Below, piece by piece: positions 1 through 11,135 of a stretch of DNA of 64,000 bases. The stretch spans positions 1,674,001-1,738,000 of the forward strand of contig MARA01000004.1 of NCBI GenBank assembly GCA_001792895.1. Reading direction: 5' to 3'. The translations under genes and the position numbers were made by a program. How positions within the stretch are numbered: the first letter of the stretch is position 1; every line of letters begins with the position of its first letter. The notes under the pieces were generated by a model that made no database searches, had not been told where the DNA came from, and saw only the letters and a program-made list of their open reading frames with translations. Origin of the DNA: Lentinus brumalis (lineage: Eukaryota; Basidiomycota; Agaricomycetes; Polyporales; Polyporaceae).

Positions 1-1148
1 ATCCATGACCTTGGACGTGGACGGTATGCGGAAGCCTCGGACGCCTTGCGCACGGAATCTGAACACGCATCCGAGCTTGCTTCGAAACATGTACGTTCCG
101 ACTTATAATTTGCTGTTGTTCGGATATCTCTTAACCTATCTGTCGTAGCTCATGCTCAGCATCGGAAAGCTTTCGCATCTCGCGCAACTCCACGAGGGAG
201 CACCGTCGGTCAGTCAGGACGTATTAGACGGTTGGTCGGGTTCCCTTGATTCGCATCGTAGCGTGCTGACATTCCCCACTTGCAGCCTTCCACGACGGTC
301 TGGACTTCGTCAGCGTTCATGAGACATTGGTCGAAGATTTCAAGTCGGCGCTTGCATCTGTCCGGCAACGGCAGTCTCTGGAAATGCAAGTCGACACCAT
401 TGCGAAGGAGAAGGCGTCCAACCTCGCAGGACGAAGAGCGTTGTCCAATGTAGGTACTTATCAGGGTATGCCTGCGCTATATGCTGATTTGTGCCACAGG
501 TCTTCAAATTCCTCGTGCGCCGCCTATTGCAGGGCAAAGCCTTGCCCGTGGAGGACATGGCTGAACTGCTCAGCTTGAAGGACAACAGCAATCGGGTAGA
601 AGACTACGCTTCAGCACTGCACTTGTTGGCTCGCGCAGAGGTTTGTCTTGTGTCGCTCAACTTTGATACCGCCACTCATGCAACGCACAGAACCTGCCGA
701 GCGCACGCCGGCTTGGCGCGTTCAAGAACGTCTGGCGGCGCATCTTCATCCATGACGAGTAAGTCCATCCTACAATCCCCTGCACTACCACCATGACTGA
801 TTGCATGCTATTATTGTCAGCTGGAACATGATCCGCCAGACAACTGGTGTGACCGACCAAGAGCTGAATGAACGGCTTCGGAACACTGCACTCTACGCCG
901 CGCTGCGGGCCATTGAGCACAAGAAGAACCGACCAGAAGGCTACAAGCTCCCAAGCGAAGCTCTGGACCGCCCGTCGCAAAACGAGATCGCGCTTCGATG
1001 GCCGAGCATGTCGCCCGAGGAGGTCGCGGCTATCGAGGCTGACTACGAGCGGGACTGTCGGACCCTGCAGGACCTTGAACTGGAGGGGATCTACCAAAGC
1101 ATGGAGCAGCTCGTCGAGAACGACGTTGGCCTGTCGAACTACTCATAG
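1..1148 (+). CDS. NUP133: Nucleoporin Nup133-like, C-terminal part (5' end outside window)
   Basis: This is the last third or so of a structural nuclear-pore scaffold protein of the Y-complex (Nup84/107 complex). Exons read 1-89 (approximate end), about 150-230, 286-449, 500-640, 691-758 and 821-1148, all with GT-AG junctions in phase, ending at TAG 1146-1148. The translation is alpha-helical with no catalytic motif. Stretches such as DLGRGRYAEASDAL, LMLSIGKLSHLAQL and DDWNMIRQTTGV fit the C-terminal helical stack of the Nup133/Nup155 family. The assignment rests on remembered family resemblance, so it is probable rather than certain. The gene continues off the left edge. It converges with the COA8-like gene, leaving about 180 bp between stop codons. 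Confidence 0.72.
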
Positions 1149-1331
1149 CCCCTCTACGGAGCCGCGCTCACCCAAATGCTTGCTTTCGTATGCGCCCCAA
1201 ACCGTGAATGCTGTCCCTTCCTGTATCTTTGCTAGTCGTTGTAGTAGTATACTTATGTACTTGCGTGTCGCTGACTGCGTGGTCTTGCCAGAGCCCCTGG
1301 AGATCGGGAGAGATGTCCATGAAGTCTGTAT

Positions 1332-1944
1332 TTAACTGAATGGGTGCATGATCCGAGACAAGAACTTTTCGTAGTGGACACGAGCACCCAGGAGGATTGC
1401 ATCCCAGTTCCTCCGTCGCCATTCCTCGCCATACTTGTCCAGCCGGGTGCGCTCCTGCACGACCCAGCTATAGTAGAAGTCGGTCAGCGCCGCCTCCCGC
1501 TGCTCGGGTGTCGTACCCTCTGGAAGGCTCTGCAGGACCGCCTCTTTCGCAGCGTAGAAGCGGGTGTTGCTCTGTGATGGGGGTGGGGGTGGGGTGGGGG
1601 TGGAGTGACAAGTGAGGAGGGTTGCCGTCGAGTCAGCGAGACCGGTGGATGAAGACACTAGGTCGCGTACGCACCTCTTTCCAGAAGTTATGGTTGAAAG
1701 CATCAATCTCCTGCCTCAGCATCTTCCATTGGTACTCGCGCGTGTCTCCCGTGAACTCCCTGAGCGAGTATGGATGCCGGACGTGTGGCGGCGGGGGTGG
1801 AGGCGCGTCGTCGTATATGACGGGACGCAGGTGCGAGACCGGGTCCGGCGGGCCCACCAGATGCAAACGGGCTAGTGATGCATGGAAACAGCGAGCATGG
1901 ATAGGCTGACGGGACGGAGTAGGTGCTCGGAGCAACCTGAGCAT
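1332..1944 (-). CDS. COA8: COA8/APOPT1-like cytochrome c oxidase assembly factor
   Basis: A 169-residue protein from two exons (1675-1944 and 1572-bounded 1332-1571) joined across a 103-bp intron in phase 0. The N-terminus is basic and hydrophobic (MLRLLRAPTPSRQ), consistent with a mitochondrial presequence. The body carries the COA8 family pattern: DPVSHLRPVIYDD, a proline run, then EYQWKMLRQEIDAFNHNFW and SNTRFYAAKEA, ending in an aromatic and basic helix with DFYYSWVVQE. Family members act in the mitochondrial matrix to protect or help assemble respiratory complex IV. The size matches the usual single-domain form. Start chosen at the only ATG that opens the presequence. Confidence 0.8.
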
Positions 1945-2163
1945 GGCGGTCCCCGAGAGAGGTGGGGAACGCCCGTCACGTGCGGAGACGCGGTTATTCT
2001 AGATCTGGCAGTGGGTGCTCTCGAGGACGCGGGGCACGTACTGTGCTCTACGTATACTTGAGAAGGATGCGATGACATTATGGACAAGCCCGGGTTACAT
2101 TATATAGACAGGTAAGTTGTATCTATATGTCCAGTCCATCGTAACCGCAGGCGCAGAGCCTGC

Positions 2164-3192
2164 TTAGTGCTTGCCAGCAGCCTTGTCCTGCACGTCCTGC
2201 GCCTTTTCTTCCACCTTCTCCGCTTTTGGCGCCCACTCGGACGGGGATGCAAACGCGCTCGCAGCGATCCACGAGCTTGCGAAGACGCCGAACAGGACCC
2301 AGAGGCCCTTCTTCTCATCCGCGTCGAGTTTCCTCGAATACGTCTTCTCCTGCGCGCCCGACGTCTCTGTCTTCGCTGCAACGTCGTAGTGTTCATTCAC
2401 GTCGCCGGCCAACTTGAAGGAAGTGGGGACGCCAAGGTCGTCCGCCATGTCTGCAAGGAGCTGACCAACAGCCGTCTTGGGCGCGGGACGGGGTGTGGAG
2501 GTTGGTGAGGATTCGGAGGAAGATGACGGAGAGTAGAGGTTGTGAGAGGGTCCGCCGCCTGGGTGGGTCTCCTCGCCTCCGACGACCACAACCTTTGGGC
2601 CGGTGGAGGGGACAGGCTGGGCGGGTAAGGACTCGTGCTTGAGCTTGGAGGAATCCCAGGAATCGGGGAAGAACGGCTAGCGCGTCGACACTGTCAGGAT
2701 GTTCTTACGCAGACACGGATTGGAGAGAACATACTATCGGTACGGGAGCCTCAACCTCCGGCTCTGCGGCCTTGGGAATCTTGACATCGAGGTTGAACTT
2801 GGGATAGTTGGGCTCGGCCGTGGAGGGGATGCCGGGGACCTCTGTCGGTGTCTCAGTGCTGGTAGAAGCACGGCGCACCTGGGGCGCGGTAGAAGTGGGC
2901 TCCGGGGCGAAGGCCCGCTGCTTCTCGTCATGCTGAAGACGAGTGATCAAAGTGGCCTTGTTGCCGTTGCTGCAGGGGTGTATGAGAGGGGGCGTGCGGG
3001 CTACGTGAAAAGCGCGACGTACGCAGAAAGACCGCGTTTGCGAGCCTCCTTGCGGAGCTCGGAGACAGTCTCGTTCTCCCATGCTTTGGTGAGGAGAACA
3101 GTGGAGACAAAGGATCGCCTCTGGGACGCGATGGCGTGGCGGAGGGGGACACGGAGGACAGCAGCGTGCATGGCGGACGAGATGAACTTCAT
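2164..3192 (-). CDS. AIM34: AIM34-like mitochondrial SAP-domain membrane protein
   Basis: Three exons (3023-3192, 2735-2969, 2164-2676) join in phase to give about 305 residues. Residues 1-35 are rich in Arg, Ser and Ala and look like a mitochondrial targeting sequence. Residues about 40-75 form a SAP motif (ETVSELRKEARKRGLS then NKATLITRL), normally a small helix-extension-helix fold. A long Pro/Thr-rich linker follows. Near the C-terminus is one hydrophobic segment (GLWVLFGVFASSWIAASAFA) before a charged Lys/Glu tail. The order presequence, SAP, linker, single transmembrane helix matches fungal AIM34-type proteins, whose molecular role is not established. The name is inferred from architecture, not from a clear catalytic signature. 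Confidence 0.6.
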
Positions 3193-3438
3193 GACAGAAG
3201 AGAGAAATCACGCCGGACACATTCGGACACCGCGCGGGACCGGCGCCTGTTCGATCCTATGACGTTTGGCCCACACCGCCCGACCGCTCCGTCTCGTCTT
3301 GCACTAGTACTGTAAGTAAGTGCTCTCTATGTAGTACCGTGACGTTGGTTGAACAACTTGTCATCTGTACAGAATCCGAAAAGTCTTGTGCTAACGCCAA
3401 ACTACAGGACGCGACTCAGCGGAGGTACACGACACGGA

Positions 3439-4389
3439 TCACACCTTCAGCCTCAAAAAGTCCCCGACCAATTGCATGAACCTCTCGCGCTCCTCCCAGA
3501 AGGGCGTGTGGCTCGAATTTTCAAACGTGACCCATTTGACCCTGGAAATACGTTCAAAGAATGGTGCCACCACGAAGTCCTGCGAGATGTCCTTGCGCCC
3601 GTTTATCACAAACGTCGGGGCTCGCACAAGATGCAGCCGGTCAACGATTGTCCAATCCTTGAGGATGCTAGTACGGGAACCCATCAACCATTGAAGCACG
3701 GACGTTATCGCGCAGGAGACTTACGGAGCACTCGCGACGGTTGGATCTCCGTTCTCTCCGAACACCTGGTCCAAGGAGTAGATGAACTCGGCGGGAAACG
3801 GCTTCACAAGGCAGCCGTAATGCGCGTGGAACTCTCGAAGCGCTGCTTGGAACGCCTTCGGATCCTTCATGCCGCCCATCAATCCCTCTTGCACCTCCTT
3901 GGGGAACGTCTGCACGAGCTGTGCGTTCGATTCGTTCCACAGATCAATGGCCGGGAGCGAGTCCGCAAGGATCAGCTTCTGCAGACCCCTGGGCTGCCTG
4001 CGGACCTCGAACTCGCATCCGAGAATGCCGCCCCAAGAGTGACCCAGAATATGGAACCCATCCTGCACGCCGAAGTGCTTCAGGAGATTCTCGAGCTCGT
4101 CGATGAAGAGGTCGATTGTCCAGAAGGTGGGCGGCTTGTCTTTGAGATGAGTGGAGCGCGCGTTGCCAATCTGGTCGTAAAAGATGACGGGAATGGAGGT
4201 ATCTGCGAGGTCGGAGATGGGGAGGAGGGCGTCGTGGGATAATCCTGGGCCTCCGTGGAGAGCAACCAGGGGTGACTGGGTGCGATTTGCGAGGTCTCCA
4301 TAGACCTTGTAGTACGTCTCGTATGTCTCTCCCTGGTAGGCGAACGGAATGTGTCCTTCTATTATAGGAGCCTTGGTGAGTGTAGCCAT
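3439..4389 (-). CDS. Proline iminopeptidase-like alpha/beta hydrolase
   Basis: Two exons (3725-4389, 3439-3667) separated by a 57-bp intron give 297 residues. The fold is an alpha/beta hydrolase of peptidase family S33: oxyanion region LVALHGGPGLSHD, catalytic serine in GHSWGG, an Asp in NGRKDIS, and a C-terminal His in SSHTPFW. FYDQIGNARSTH matches the conserved DQRG-like stretch of prolyl aminopeptidases and of fungal L-amino-acid amidases. The likely reaction is release of N-terminal proline, or another amino acid, from small peptides or amides. There is no signal peptide, so it is probably cytosolic. Exact substrate cannot be told from sequence. Confidence 0.85.
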
Positions 4390-4925
4390 CTATAACCCGG
4401 GATGTGTGATGCTAATTGGAGATTAACCGAGAAGATGTGAGGAACTCTCGAGACGCACCGTACTACTTACAGCGCCGAAACTTGGGGAGGGAATGCCGAC
4501 GACATGCCCAAGGTGATCGGTGTCTTATAGGCCATTTGACGACTATAAACCTATGGGGAAGCGAACGCATCTTGGAGACGGGTCACCGCCCGTGGCCGCA
4601 AGGCCCTTGGGCGTTGTTGCGCCCATGTTCCAGCGCTGCCGATGACCGAGAAGCGCCAGAGCGCTCCATGATTCAGAGAGATTGAGAGCATGTTTCAGAT
4701 GGAAAGCGCAGCTAGTGGAGCGCGTTTGGTCACTGCATCCACAATCCTCACTCAAGACCATGAGGTGCCACTGGCAGCACTTACTTACTCATCGTGGCTC
4801 GTCAGCTCGACGAAGCCACGTCAGCGCCGTCTCCTATGAGTGAAATATAGCCAGCCCTGGGATCACAGGCGCAGAGACTCAGATAGCTATGCAGTGATTA
4901 AGGACGTTCCAAGACGGCGTTCAGT
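4390..4925. other. Intergenic, divergent promoter region
   Basis: This 536-bp stretch separates the starts of the iminopeptidase-like gene (minus) and the unrecognised gene (plus). I see only short unsupported open frames here and no recognisable RNA gene or repeat. It presumably holds both promoters. Confidence 0.5.
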
Positions 4926-7299
4926 ATGACGTCCCAAAATGGCAATGACGTCGGTGTGCATCCTAGCGCTCCTTCAAGCTTCAAGCCTCCAGCACAGACA
5001 TTGGAAGATCAGAGGCAGGCGCAGCTGAGCATCCGTAAGCACTGTGTAGTCCCATCGTCCGAGAGAGTTCGCAGGATGCTTGTCGGACACGGATGCAGTT
5101 CCGGCACGTGTCCTGATACCGGCGCGCAGGGTGTGTGGGCGCGCTCCGTCGAACGCGTCTTGCGCTCAACGTCGACGAAACTCGTGCTGCGCAGACTGGG
5201 TCAAGGGCGAGCGAGTGGAGAAGAGCTACAGCCCCGGGACTATCTATCACCATCGGTGAGACTTATCTTGTGCCATCTTTCCTTCAAAGGCCGGCTTATT
5301 CTGCTTTCTATCTCTGCTGCCTCGTGTCCCCGTCTCTGCAGTCCTCGGTGACTCCTTAGTCCATACTAATCCCGCTTGTCTTCCTCCTCTCCCAGCCGCT
5401 CCTCCTCTCCCTCCTCCTTTCCCTCCGTTCCCAAGATGCTGCTCTCCCCAGCGTTCGTACTCAAGCTCTATCTAGCGTCCCGGCGTCGTCTGATGATCGT
5501 TCTCTTGATAGCACCTCCAATGCGAGCCTCCCCTCATCGCAGAGTTTCTGGGGCAGGTTCAAGACCCCCAAAACTCCCAGAGAGACAGAGCTGCGTGATC
5601 AACGGCAAGCCCAGCTTGCCATGACAAGACAACGGCTCCTCACCCTCGCTTTCGAAGACATGGAGACAGTGAGGATGGTGAGTGTTCACCGTCATTCCAC
5701 GGGTGGCGCCACTCAACCGCCGCTTCTAGCTTCCTAATTCATTTGGGGTACGTCGTTTTGTCCATGATCTTTATTCACAAGTGTATCCATGAATCCGAAA
5801 GGAATTGGACGCTGTTGCACGAGATTGGATCAAACCGCCCCCGACGTCCACTACTTTGGACTACGCGTCCCTATCGAGTATGCGTCCCTGCACGCAGCGG
5901 TACGTCGTGTCAGATTGCCTGAGTGACATCGCGCTCATCTCTCGTCCCCAGCGATTGGTTGCGGGTCCATATATCTACGTATGTTCAACCTTCGTCTGAC
6001 GTCAGAGCTATGCTGATATTTGCTTAGTTGACAAGCGAGGATTCCTACCAAATCGCGATCACGGGAGTGCAAGGGTTGCGAGTGGAGATCGTATGTGACG
6101 GCCCTCCCCCACCGGATGAGCCTCCGTGAGTGCCGCACGAATTGTGATGCCGAACACCAGCTAACCTGTATCTTACTAGTCCGCCACCGTAAGCACCCCC
6201 CCCCCCCCAACCGGTGTCAGACCAATCCGCTGATTATCCCACAGACCGCCACCCGTGCTGGAGATGCCGGGAACGTTCAATCTAGAGCTTGCACCTGGTC
6301 AGAATGTGGCGCTGGACACCACAATCACCTCTGACGAGTTGGACATGGCGCGCATGGAGGATGGCACAACCGTCGATGGATCGTTCTGGGGCAAACTCGA
6401 TATTGTGCACGACGGCGATGTGCACAAGATGGAGTTCTCAGGGACACGCATTCAGAACACTGAGAACGTGTCGACAGACCTCATCATCGACTCTCGAGTC
6501 ATCAATAAGCTTGCCGTCGCCGCGAAGCCGGCCACGGCAAAATGTCACCTCAGCATCCTTGCGCCCGCGCAACAGTATGCCGATGTGATCCTCTCATTTT
6601 CTCCGCTCTGGAAGCTTGGCGTGAGTTGGCCGCCGGCTGAACCCGTACCGGAAAACCCTCACAAAGTGAAGTGGTTCCTCCGGGTGCATCCAGGGGGTGC
6701 GGTCGAGCACTTTGAGACGGAGATGCATGCGACGTCGCTTTACTATGAAGCGATGTAAGTGGATCTTCCTGATGCGTCCGGGTCATTGACTGAAGTCTAA
6801 TTATGCCAGACCCGAACCGGGCATGCTGGACCCCAAGAGTTTATTGCTCCTCGGAATGGATTTGCGATGTCCTTCCGTGACTTCGTCCCCCACCTTATGC
6901 GAGTACTGGATCAGCTCGGGATGTCGCTGTTCGCCCGCACCTCGTTCATCAAGTACGTCATAAGCTCTCTTCCTTCTGTATCTAAGTCAACTAACCTCCG
7001 CACCCCGTAGCAACAACATGGCCGCTTTTTCGGCACACCGCAATATCGCGTACCGCTTCATGTCCCCAAGCAAAATCGCTGCAGCGATCGACATCTCGGT
7101 CACCGTCGAGAACTGCGTGTTCACGCGGCTTTTCCTCATGTACCGCGGCGTGTCCGACGAAGAGCTTGGCATCTTCTCCGGCGCCGGCGAGAAGGAGGCC
7201 AACCAGATGAACTGGCGGGAGGTCGTCGGCTGGTCCGAGCTGAGCAAGGACACGACTCACTTCCGTGTCTTGGAGACGTCGGTGCTCGAGGTGACGTAA
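4926..7299 (+). CDS. Conserved-looking protein of unknown function, many exons, two apparent frameshifts
   Basis: I do not recognise the family. Exons that join in phase: 4926-5034, 5195-5255, 5452-5677, 5730-5747, then from 5802 onward to TAA/TGA-free coding ending at 7299. The product is about 560 residues: a Ser/Pro-rich N-terminus with two similar DQRQAQL segments, a short all-proline linker, then a beta-rich body and a helical C-terminal part (FRDFVPHLMRVLDQLGMS; HRNIAYRFMSP). No signal peptide, transmembrane helix or catalytic motif is evident. Two places need one extra C to stay in frame: C run 5838-5842 (between DWIKPP and DVHYFGLRVP) and 6811-6813 (between YYEAI and RTGHAGP). Both sides are clearly coding, so I treat it as one gene. 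Early exon limits are tentative. Confidence 0.6.
6180..6188 (+). other. Possible 9-nt micro-exon in a proline linker
   Basis: The bases between ...ACTAG and GTAAGC (tccgccacc) keep the frame and add three prolines between the surrounding proline codons. Since 9 is a multiple of three, skipping it also keeps the frame, so this may be a real micro-exon or just part of a longer intron. Confidence 0.35.
6196..6208 (+). repeat. 13-nt cytosine homopolymer in an intron
   Basis: A run of 13 C lies just inside the intron that starts at 6189 (GTAAGC). It is the longest mononucleotide run I noticed in the window, and its true length is likely uncertain. Confidence 0.9.
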
Positions 7300-8057
7300 T
7301 TTCCTGGCAGTGGCCGCTCTGTTCTGGTCTGGGGTCCCCTTCCATCCACGACTACACCTCTCCCTGCTTTCTACGATATCCATTCAATCTTTCATCTGAT
7401 ACCTTCCCCGCAATGCTTTCCATCTGCTACGCATGATTCCAATCCCCCTTTCCTCCCGGTTGGATATCCTGATTCGCTGGTCTCCTCACTGTAGTCTTAT
7501 CACTCAATTAGTCTGTAACCTCGCGCGCAGGTGCGCTGTTTCCGCCTCCTATATCCCTCATCCCTCTCTCCGCCACCATCGCTAATTCTTGGCCTTCCCG
7601 GTGAGAATACCTTACTACTTCCCTCTGGACCGTCTCTACCCCCCTGCTTGCTATCTCCGCTGTCGTTGTAGTCCATGATCATGACCATGTAGCCGTGACA
7701 CGTCTCCCCACCTCATGTCAAATACTTACTTACTTCTGTACCTGTACCGAGTACATACCGCGTACTTACGAGTCTCCGGACGTATCCATGCAACCGCCGA
7801 TAAGTGTCTGGGCACCGTGGGCGGCGATCTGGGACGATCACATAGAGCAAACTTCAAAAGCAGTGCCATGAGAACGGCGGAATGAACGGGTGTGGCAGAA
7901 GGAATGGGCGGCCAGGGTCTGATCAATGTCATGGAACCGGAATATCGCGTCGTCGACCATCGACATCTGCTTCTCTCAGCTTCCTACCGTCACCTCGCCT
8001 CTGCCCTCCCTCCCCGCTGTCCGCCCCGCCACGTCTGTCCAACTCAGATAGCCAGCG
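7300..8057. other. Intergenic region
   Basis: A 758-bp gap between two plus-strand genes. The first part is CT-rich like a 3' UTR. The second part, with alternating TAC/GTAC words, probably includes the promoter of the downstream coiled-coil gene. No gene is supported. Confidence 0.5.
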
Positions 8058-8746
8058 ATGAGTGCCGCACGCCCAACGGAGCCAGAGTTCCTTCAATCCA
8101 ACCACGGGTGCGTCGCCGTCGCCTGATCAACGTCGGCGCGTCTGGCGCAAAGACGCTTAAGCTTCAGCTGCGCTGACACTCGCGCCGCAGGAAGGAGTCG
8201 TCTGGGGGCTCGCACCTCGCCCGATCGGCCACGCCGTTGTCGTATAAGGGATCAGAGCAGGGCGAGGGCTACTACGATGAGGAAGACGTGTTCGACGAGT
8301 ACTCACACGAACGTCTGCCCACCGAGCCTGCACGGATCGACCTCGAGCTCCCACAGGCGGACCTGGACCTCACAATGACATTCGAAACCATCCTCGCTGA
8401 GGTCGCTCCCGCAGAGCCTGCCCCAGAGTGCGTCTTCCTTCTCGTCTCTGCCGTCGTCAACGCCCAGCGGCCCCGGTTTCATGCGGCGGGCCGCCCGTGG
8501 AAACCATATTGGGCGCTTATTCGCCGATCGTGGTGTTTCTGGGGTGCGTCCGCGGTTTACTGACGCCCCGTTTGCAGGATGGACCGCGTTCAGAAAAGGC
8601 AGAGCAATGTGATGAAGTTGGCGGAGCAAAACGAGAAGCTGAAGGAGGAGCTGCGTGCGATGACGGAGCGGTTGGAGGCAGCGGAACGCAAGCAGAGGGA
8701 ACTGGAGTCGCGGGGACAGCGACGGTCGGCGGAGGAGGCGCACTGA
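8058..8746 (+). CDS. Small acidic coiled-coil protein, unrecognised
   Basis: Three exons (8058-8107, 8191-8427, 8578-8746) join exactly in phase to give 151 residues. The first 100 residues are acidic and flexible, with a YYDEEDVFDEYSHE patch and LDLTMTFETIL. The last 55 residues are a strongly predicted coiled coil (heptads through LAEQNEKLKEEL and MTERLEAAERKQREL). There is no signal peptide or membrane segment. I cannot name it; a small subunit or adaptor of a larger complex is a reasonable guess from size and coiled coil alone. The gene sits just upstream of the oxidoreductase gene on the same strand. Confidence 0.65.
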
Positions 8747-8976
8747 TTGAGGCGGCCTGCATGCACACTAGACTCTGGATTCCGACGCACTCTTGGAAGA
8801 TAATTTTCGACATATCGTACACGACGCGGGTCGGGACCGCGAGTATGTACTTGTACGGAGATGATACCACAGCGTATTGAGCAGCTGGTCGAATCGGATG
8901 GCATTCCGACCTGCCGAGGAGGACAGTTTTGAATTTGAGCGGGGCGAGAGAAAATCGATGAGGAGGAGCAGCAGTG

Positions 8977-10896
8977 ATGGCTGGATCGAACTCCATGGGG
9001 TCCCGGATGCGCCCCTATGCAGCCAGCCTGCGCCCTCCCAGACCGCGGCAGAATCATCCCAGTCCTTGCCCCGCGTCTCAGCCCCATATATCTGCCATCA
9101 GCTCCCCGCTGACCCCAGACTCGACCCCTTCGTCCTCGACCACCACCATGTCGCGTCGCACCTCCGAGCTCGCAAGCCCCCCCGTCTCCAGCCGTCGTCC
9201 GTCCGCGCTCGACTCGCCCTCCTTCTCGAGGAGGCAGTCGGGTGCGTCCTCGCGCCGCCCGTCTATTGACCCCTCCAGGCTCGTGCGTATGGACAAGTGA
9301 GTGCTCGCACACACCTCGCTCTCGCGTCACTCACGCGCCCTTTCGCTCCAGAACTCATGCTCTCTCCGGAGACGACTTCAATGTCGTGTTTGTGGGTGCC
9401 GGCAATATCATGTTTGGTACGTCCGCACGCTCACCATGTGTCCTATGCCCTCACTTGACGCCTCTATGCGTCATCGCAGGTTCGGACGAAGGTCCCTGGA
9501 ACCACTCCTTCCGCTTCGAACAGTGCGTCACACTCTGATCACCTGCACACCACATGCTAAAGTATCCCACAGCAAGCTTGGACCGCGTCTGAAGGTCGTC
9601 GCCCTCATCGACCCCGCCGTTGATCGCGCGAGGGCTGTCCTCCAGAAAAAATGCGAGACCTTCGTGCGCTCCGCCTACGAGAACACGCGTGTGTTCAAGA
9701 CGCTTGAGGACTTCGTGCGCAACATGTCCAAGAATGATATGCCCCGCGCTATCATCGTCGGCTCTCCGCCCATGTTCCGCGGCACCATCCAACCTGGACG
9801 CGACATCGAGATGCAGATCATGAAGCACTTCCCTGGCGTGGCCATGTTCATCGAGAAGCCGGCCGCGACGGGCCCCGCAAGCGAGATCCCCGAGGCGTTC
9901 CAGGTGGCGAAGGCGATCAACGAGAGCGGCACGCTCTGCTCGGTCGGGTACATGCTGCGCTACCTCCGTGCCGTCCAGATGATGAAGCAGATCATCAACG
10001 AGAATCAGTTGACGGTCATGGCTACGATTGCGCGCTACGCCTGTGCGTATGAGGCGATCGCGAAGCCCGACTGGTGGGACAAGTCGAAGAGCGCGGGCCC
10101 GATCGTCGAGCAGGGCACGCACTTCTGCGACCTTTCGCGCTACTTCGGTGGTGAGGTCGACATGTCGACCGTGAATGCGCACTCCCTCGAATGGGATGAG
10201 AACGCCGGTCACCTCTCGAAGATGACTGTCGACGAGAGCGCCATCCCGCCGGAGAACAGGATTCCCCGTGTCACCGCCGCTACCTGGTGCGTACCCTCCG
10301 TAGTGCTCGATCGAACATGTTCTAACCATGTGCAACAGGAAATACGACAGCGGCGCTGTCGGCAGCTTCACTCACTTGGTCGCTCTGCAGGGTCACGACT
10401 ATAGCTGCGAGCTCGAGGTGTATGCCGATGGCTACCAGCTCAAGTATGTATCCTGCTCTCTAATCGATGTGTTACCGACGTCTGATGGCTGAACTTCTGC
10501 AGACTCGTGAACCCCTACGTCCAGCCTGTCTTGTACATCCGCAAGCCTGGTAGCGACATCGAGGAGATGCACAGGTTCCCCGATGATGACCCCTTCTTCT
10601 CCGAGGTGAGAGCATTGTGGAAGCTTCCGAAGGTCACGTTCTGACTGTTGCGATTTCGCGCAGATCTCCGTGCTCATCGACAACATCGAGGATATTGAGG
10701 AGGATCCGGAGACGGCACAGATTCTCAGCTCGTTCGAAGGTTCGTTGTCGTATCACTGATTTCCGCTGAATGATACTGAATGGGCGCGTTCTCAGATGCC
10801 TGCAAGACCTACGAGCTGACCTGGGCGATTCGGCTTGCGGCCGAGCGTAACCGCGAGCTCAAGAAGGCCAAGGGCGCGGCACCCGTTGCGGCCTAA
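8977..10896 (+). CDS. Gfo/Idh/MocA-family NAD(P)-dependent oxidoreductase with Ser-rich N-terminal extension
   Basis: Eight exons (8977-9296, 9352-9416, 9480-9522, 9573-10286, 10339-10443, 10503-10605, 10664-10739, 10796-10896) join in phase. After about 107 residues rich in Ser, Pro and Arg, a Rossmann fold begins (NVVFVGAGNIMFG). FIEKPAATGP carries the EKP motif that places the catalytic lysine of this family, and WWDKSKSAGPIVEQGTHFCD is the usual substrate-side region. Members oxidise or reduce sugars, inositols or similar polyols; the substrate cannot be deduced here. The N-terminal extension is unusual for bacterial relatives but is probably real, since its frame is open and no later ATG fits better. 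Confidence 0.85.
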
Positions 10897-11135
10897 CGGT
10901 CGCGACGGCATCTGCGTCAAGAGGTCGTGACAGCTGGGCTGTTTGTACATAGAGGTGACAGGGCAGAAGATATCCAACTTGTATATGATGCAACAATGCA
11001 TATAGAGATTCCAAGCTGTGTGGGTGCGAATAGTGTACAGATGCCGCGATCAGGTGAGAGAACAGTACAGTATGCAGGAAAACAAGAGAACAGTGCAAGA
11101 TGGGTCCAAAAGCGAAAAGCCTGAGAGCATGGCCG

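Noticed and set aside
9451..10371. 306-codon open frame antisense to the Gfo/Idh/MocA gene
   Set aside because: Same codon-bias shadow effect; the sense strand has clear family motifs.
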